Shown: positions 59,955-64,000 of the stretch, piece after piece
Layout: every line of letters starts with the position of its first letter
How positions within the stretch are numbered: the stretch's first letter is position 1
Origin: JAPUME01 sp027294185
GTDB lineage: Bacteria; Acidobacteriota; Terriglobia; UBA7540; JAPUME01
Assembly (NCBI GenBank): GCA_963555835.3
Contig: CAUVWZ020000002.1
Span: forward strand, 2,108,001 to 2,172,000
Reading direction: 5' to 3'
Length of the DNA: 64,000 nt
Notes under the pieces: generated by a model
Databases searched by the model: none
What the model was told of the DNA's origin: nothing
The model's input: only the letters and a program-made list of their open reading frames with translations
Position numbers and translations under genes: made by a program

Positions 59955-61910
59955 GTGAACGGCCAGGTGGTCTTGGGTGAGGTGTCTCGCGCCACGGCCC
60001 TGGAGGGATATTTCGGACTCCTCGCCCGCGGCGATGTGGACTTCGAGGTGAATGAAGTTCGTCTCTTCCCGGGTAGGAACCGGCCTGAGGCCGTCGCCCT
60101 CTCGAATCTTGTGGTCGCCATGCCGATGGGTCACACCCTGCGAAAGACCGACCGTGGGTGGCGGGTCAAGGTGCTCTGCCTTTTCAGGTCCGAGGGCGAG
60201 AGGGCGAGCGTCCGAGTCTCCGACCATCCGAGCCCGCAATGGTCCCAGGTTTCCGAATCGGGTGAAGCGGCCATCGTCACCAACCGTTTTCGCCATCACA
60301 CGGCCGTCGTCGACACTCTTCTGCCGGGCGACCCGTCGGAGAAAGAGTTCACCTTTACGGTTTGGAAGGACGGAACGAACGTAACCGCCGACCCCCGGGT
60401 CCCGGACACCGTAGGCCGCCTCCCGCGCCTGCGCGCACCCTACCGACTCTGCGGTCTGAGCTGCCACGCCATCAGCGCCTTTCAATTCAGCGAACCGGAG
60501 AAATGTTTCCCCTGGCGGGTCCAGCAGCGGCGCTGGCACCGCATCTCCAACCCCGAAGTTTATCCAAAGGCCCGTCTCTTCCAGGAAGGATGGCTGTTCG
60601 AGCAGCCGCGCCCGGAATCCTTCCAGCACATCGACGAATTTCGCTTCCAAATCCTGCTGTGGGAAGACGACATCTGGTATCTGGAAATCCCCATCTTTCC
60701 TCACACCCTGGCCGATGTCTATCGCCTCATCGGTCTGACGCTCGGAGGAAAGGTGCAACGGCGGATGATGATGCGCCACTGGAACGTTCTCGACTCGGGT
60801 GACCACGACTTCGGCATGGATGACGTGAAGGGAACCAAACAGTACGCGGTCCGCACAATCGATAGCCTTCCGCAGGACGGCGAATACCTGCGAAGAAACT
60901 TTGCCGCCGTCCTGCACCTGGTCACCGCCGATGAGAAGGAGCACCGAACCGATCTTCCGGCCCGCTACACGCGCTGGCAGATGCCCCGGGAAGATTTTTC
61001 TCTCATCATCACGGATGCCCGCCTGTGGCGAACTACTCAGGAGACTTCTTTGTGGCGGGAAAACGGCTGGGAGGGGCAGGTCGCCTGGCAGAGAACCGAT
61101 CCTACACGCACCCTGCTCGGGGAAGAACAATACGCCTGGCTCGAAAAGACGATTCGAACCGACCCGGCTCCCCTCATCGTGGTTACCGGCCTCAATGCGC
61201 TCCATACGGTCTGGGGTGAGGAAGCGGATCAGACCAGCCGTGTGTTCGCCGACTATGCAGGGTTCAACCGTGCGGCCTGCGACCGGCTGCTCGACCTGCT
61301 CAGCTCGCGTGAAGGAATCCTTACGGTTTACGGCGACGTCCATCTGGGGAGCATCCTGCGGAATCTCGAAAACGGAGTGGTGGAATGCAGCTTCGGGCCC
61401 ATCGGCCGGTTCGGCGGTCGCAGATTGAAGCCCGGATTCGGCCCCTGGATGCAGGATTGGGACGGGCGCAATCTGGAAGTGCTGGCGCTCTACCACCAAT
61501 ACTACGAGGCGCCGGACCTCACTCCCGCCTCAGACCGCCGGTACTGGAACTTTCTTGATCTGACCCTCGATCCGGAATCGTCGAAACCCGCCTTTACGGC
61601 AATGATCCGCAATGTGGTGGACGCTCCTCGAGATACTCCGCGTGGCGGGGGATATCTCGAAGCGTCCGCCTCCCAGACGGGACGAAATCCGGCCGGCTGG
61701 CTTCCCGCCTTTCAGGTGGGTCCACGGGCGGCGGTGCGTGTCGCCCGGCTCGACGGGCTGCCTCTTCGCGGCGGGCGAGCGGGCGCGGACGGACGGGTGC
61801 GCAATTTCGGCCTGGTGGAAGCCCGCCCCGGCGAGAAAGTGCTGGTTCTTGTGGAGCACGAGGGAAAAGCCTCGGCCCGCATCCTGACGGTCCAGGCCAC
61901 ACCCTCGTAG
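59955..61910 (+). CDS. PhoD-like metallophosphatase-like protein, C-terminal part of the split gene
   Basis: A 651-residue frame that is open from 59823; GTG 59955 is only the first start codon in it. It continues the beta domain of the previous part (NLTVQVQG region), then holds an alpha/beta hydrolase-type metal domain resembling PhoD-like phosphatases: FHHTAVVDTLL-type strand, VLDSGDHDFGMDDV, VVTGLNALHTVWGEE, TVYGDVHLGSIL (GDxH) and CSFGPIGRFGG. No signal peptide of its own, so it needs the upstream part for export. If the frameshift is real in the cell, this is a pseudogene; if a sequence error, one intact protein of about 860 residues. Confidence 0.7.
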   Translation: MNGQVVLGEVSRATALEGYFGLLARGDVDFEVNEVRLFPGRNRPEAVALSNLVVAMPMGHTLRKTDRGWRVKVLCLFRSEGERASVRVSDHPSPQWSQVSESGEAAIVTNRFRHHTAVVDTLLPGDPSEKEFTFTVWKDGTNVTADPRVPDTVGRLPRLRAPYRLCGLSCHAISAFQFSEPEKCFPWRVQQRRWHRISNPEVYPKARLFQEGWLFEQPRPESFQHIDEFRFQILLWEDDIWYLEIPIFPHTLADVYRLIGLTLGGKVQRRMMMRHWNVLDSGDHDFGMDDVKGTKQYAVRTIDSLPQDGEYLRRNFAAVLHLVTADEKEHRTDLPARYTRWQMPREDFSLIITDARLWRTTQETSLWRENGWEGQVAWQRTDPTRTLLGEEQYAWLEKTIRTDPAPLIVVTGLNALHTVWGEEADQTSRVFADYAGFNRAACDRLLDLLSSREGILTVYGDVHLGSILRNLENGVVECSFGPIGRFGGRRLKPGFGPWMQDWDGRNLEVLALYHQYYEAPDLTPASDRRYWNFLDLTLDPESSKPAFTAMIRNVVDAPRDTPRGGGYLEASASQTGRNPAGWLPAFQVGPRAAVRVARLDGLPLRGGRAGADGRVRNFGLVEARPGEKVLVLVEHEGKASARILTVQATPS

Positions 61911-61956
61911 ATTCCAAAGCATGACAGAAATCCGAAATCAAGCGAGGAGTTCCAAA

Positions 61957-63483
61957 ATGCGCTTCTTTCATTCCAAGCTTCGGGTAGTCGGAGTTTCACT
62001 CGTATTCCTGTTCGCCGCGATGGCGTCTGTTTCGGCTCAATCCAGGCGGCAGCCGCCCGCATTTCACATCACCGCCGGCGTGGTGGACGACCAGGTCTTG
62101 CAGCGCGACTCGAACGACCGCGCCGATATCGCTTTATCCGGCCTGGCCACTTCGAGAGGGGCAGCAACGGTGGAGAGCCGGGTTCTGCGCCGCCACCGCC
62201 TGGTGGAAGGATTCGATTGGGCCGAGGCGGCCTCGGTTGGCAAGGGCGGAGAGTGGCAGGCCAGTATCAAGGGTCTGGCCCTCGGCGGTCCCTACGATAT
62301 CGAATTTCGCCTGCTCGACAAGAAAGGGGCCACCCTCGACGCCACGCGCATTCGCAACCTCCTGGTGGGCGACCTGTGGATACTGGCCGGACAGTCGAAT
62401 ATGCAGGGCGTGGGTAACCTGGAAAACGTCGAGCCGACCAACGAGCTGGTCCACAGCTTCAATATGATGGATGAATGGGGCGTGGCCGAGGAACCGCTGC
62501 ATTCCATCCCCGACGCCGTGGATGCGGTCCACTGGCGCAGTAACGAGCAGGGGGAACCGGAACGTTTGAGGGGCGAAAAAGCCGCCGAGTATCGCAAGAA
62601 CCGGACGAAGGGAGCCGGGCTCGGCCTCCCCTTTGCCAATCGCATGGTCCGTTGGACGGGCGTCCCGATCGGCCTGGTGCCGTGCGCCCATGGGGGCACC
62701 TCTATGTCGCAGTGGGACCCGGCTCTCAAAGATCAGGGCGGCAAGTCCCTCTACGGAGCCATGCTGCGGCGATTCCGCGCGGTGGGCGGAAAGGTTTCCG
62801 GAGTGCTCTGGTATCAGGGCGAATCGGACGCCAACCGGGAGGCGGCACCTTTCTTCGCCGACCGCTTCACCAACCTGATCCAATCCATCCGCTCGGATTT
62901 CGCTCAGCCCGAGCTTCCCTTCTACTACGTGCAGCTTGGGCGCTACGTGAGCAGCCAGCCGAGGCTCTGGAACGCGATTCAGGAAGATCAGAGACAGGCC
63001 GAGCGGCAGATTCCTCGCGTGGGTATGGTGGGGGGCGTCGATCTGCCGCTCGATGACCCGATCCATATCGGCACCGGCGGGCTGAAGGTGCTGGGCCATC
63101 GGCTGGCGAATCTGGCTTGCCACGACCTGTTCCCGCAGGTGTCTCGCTGCACGCGGCTCAAAAGAGGTCCCCGGCCGGCTCGCGTGATCCTGGATCGATC
63201 CGAATCAGTGCTTCGCGTGGAGTTTTCTGAGGTCAACGGCCGCTTGCGCTCGCGGGGGCGCATCTCAGGCTTCTCCCTGCGAAAACCCGACGGAACAGAG
63301 ATTCCTGCCTTCTATCGCGCCAGGATCGATCCCGCCTCGCGCAAGACGGTGGTGCTCAAATTCAGAGGTGAGCTTCCTGAGGACGCCGTGCTCTGGTACG
63401 GCTGGGGACTCGACCCGTACTGCAATCTCACCGACCGCGCCAACATGGCCGCGCCCGTCTTCGGCCCCATGGAGATTCAATAG
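61957..63483 (+). CDS. Exported sialate O-acetylesterase-like SGNH hydrolase
   Basis: A 508-residue exported esterase. A signal peptide (VVGVSLVFLFAAMASVSA, about 9-26) and a beta domain are followed by the SASA catalytic domain: ILAGQSNMQGVGN (Ser nucleophile, about 146), PCAHGGTSMSQWDP (Gly), VLWYQGESDANREA (Asn/Asp block), and DDPIHIGTGGLKVLG (catalytic Asp-x-x-His). A C-terminal beta domain completes it. Probable role: removing acetyl groups from sialic acid or other sugars, beside a sulfatase. ATG 61957 follows GAGGAG by seven bases; ATG 61921 would add 12 residues before the signal. Confidence 0.9.
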   Translation: MRFFHSKLRVVGVSLVFLFAAMASVSAQSRRQPPAFHITAGVVDDQVLQRDSNDRADIALSGLATSRGAATVESRVLRRHRLVEGFDWAEAASVGKGGEWQASIKGLALGGPYDIEFRLLDKKGATLDATRIRNLLVGDLWILAGQSNMQGVGNLENVEPTNELVHSFNMMDEWGVAEEPLHSIPDAVDAVHWRSNEQGEPERLRGEKAAEYRKNRTKGAGLGLPFANRMVRWTGVPIGLVPCAHGGTSMSQWDPALKDQGGKSLYGAMLRRFRAVGGKVSGVLWYQGESDANREAAPFFADRFTNLIQSIRSDFAQPELPFYYVQLGRYVSSQPRLWNAIQEDQRQAERQIPRVGMVGGVDLPLDDPIHIGTGGLKVLGHRLANLACHDLFPQVSRCTRLKRGPRPARVILDRSESVLRVEFSEVNGRLRSRGRISGFSLRKPDGTEIPAFYRARIDPASRKTVVLKFRGELPEDAVLWYGWGLDPYCNLTDRANMAAPVFGPMEIQ

Positions 63484-63490
63484 AAGGAGA

Positions 63491-64000
63491 TTACGCAGGG
63501 GGAGTTAAGCGACCGAGAATTTCGGCAATCCGAGACGATAAGCTGACCAAGGCTTCATCTCCCATCCATCGGCCCACCAACTGAAGGCCCAGGGGGAGCC
63601 CGTTACGGGCGAGGCCGGAGGGGACGTTTACCACCGGCAGGCCGGCATAGGTCCAGGGCAGATTCATGATGGGGTCGCCGGTGCTCTCCAAGCCTTCCGG
63701 CGCGGGACCCACGGCCGAGGGCGCGATCAGGGCCGACAGCTTATTCTCATTCAGCAGGCGCACGATTTCCTCGCGCAGCTTTTCACGGCCCCGGCGTCCC
63801 GCCTCCATCTGCCCCACCGAAACCTTCTGACCCTTTTCGATCAGCGTGGCGGTCTTGGCATGATACAAGTCCCGGTAGCGCGCGAACCAATCCTTATGCA
63901 CCTCGGCCATCTCGGCGGCCATCAGGTTGAGATGACGCTCGACGATCTCATCAAAATCATCCATCGCTGGAATGGAACGCACCTCAAACCCCGCCACTTC
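63491..64000 (-). CDS. Amidase (amidase signature family), C-terminal part
   Basis: The frame stays open to the last base of the window, so the 5' part lies outside; about 169 residues of the C-terminus are visible. MNLPWTYAGLPVVNVPSG and LPLGLQLVGRWMGDEALVS are conserved C-terminal segments of the amidase signature family, and ALIAPSAVGPAP is typical just before. The Ser-Ser-Lys catalytic triad is in the missing part. Family members hydrolyse amides (including Glu-tRNA amidotransferase A, a possible alternative). It is convergent with the esterase gene, seven bases apart. Confidence 0.88.
   Translation of the reverse strand, partial: EVAGFEVRSIPAMDDFDEIVERHLNLMAAEMAEVHKDWFARYRDLYHAKTATLIEKGQKVSVGQMEAGRRGREKLREEIVRLLNENKLSALIAPSAVGPAPEGLESTGDPIMNLPWTYAGLPVVNVPSGLARNGLPLGLQLVGRWMGDEALVSLSSRIAEILGRLTPPA

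Noticed and set aside
59805..61499. A 564-codon minus-strand frame opposite the PhoD-like gene
   Set aside because: No recognisable domain; the plus strand gives clear PhoD-like motifs, so this is a codon-position shadow.

Overview
The window looks like a chromosomal segment of a GC-rich, LPS-bearing Gram-negative bacterium, most likely a member of the Acidobacteriota. The basis is: heptose/LPS genes at the left end; a large SBBP beta-propeller protein ending in the IPT/Ig-like module and C-terminal membrane segment common in acidobacterial secreted proteins; an operon joining valS, nadC, birA, coaX, a conserved unknown, an rlmD-like methyltransferase and comEC; and a Ser/Thr kinase/FHA signalling locus. 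This assignment is inference from gene content; no database search was possible.

Layout. 1-3325 (+): end of an ADP-heptose synthase domain, a GT9 heptosyltransferase, an ICMT-like membrane methyltransferase, a small unknown (-) and a YihY-family membrane protein. 3231-13497 (-): one long operon reading valS > nadC > birA > coaX > unknown > rlmD-like > comEC, driven by a good promoter whose spacer holds a perfect dyad. valS seems to start at CTG, and the ComEC C-terminal domain has lost its metal-ligand motifs. 13702-22937: a branched-chain acyl-CoA dehydrogenase, a giant TPR protein, tRNA-Leu(UAG), an SBBP propeller protein, a DHH-type phosphoesterase and a second TPR-like protein.

23461-37028 is the most striking part: a 13.5 kb Ser/Thr phospho-signalling island. 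It holds a PP2C phosphatase, a zinc-ribbon/triple-FHA/ABC-transporter fusion, a coiled-coil membrane protein, a zinc-ribbon/double-FHA protein, a PHP-type exported hydrolase, a trypsin-fold protein whose catalytic triad is degenerate, an FHA-GAF-nucleotide cyclase, an exported coiled-coil protein and a PEGA-repeat Ser/Thr kinase. Writer (kinase), eraser (phosphatase) and six reader (FHA) domains sit together with an exporter and a second-messenger enzyme as likely outputs. 37163-39480 is a scar: a truncated SDR gene and an IS1380-type transposase.

39483-49126: a small unknown, argR with a promoter/palindrome, argG-argH, an exported M19 dipeptidase, a ThuA-like protein, a GT4-like fragment, and a molybdate module (HTH-TOBE regulator, modA, modB, modC) with translational coupling. 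49154-50841 (-) is an AT-richer two-gene cassette (DUF5131/Gp37-like three-Cys protein plus TcmP) that looks transferred. 50951-56904 (+): an aromatic amino acid operon, trpC-trpF-trpB-trpA-chorismate mutase-DAHP synthase-tyrA. 56918-63483 (+) runs on directly into a glycan/sulfate-ester set: sulfatase, TIM-barrel isomerase/epimerase, a Tat-exported PhoD-like protein split by a frameshift, and a sialate O-acetylesterase-like protein. An amidase (-) runs off the right end.
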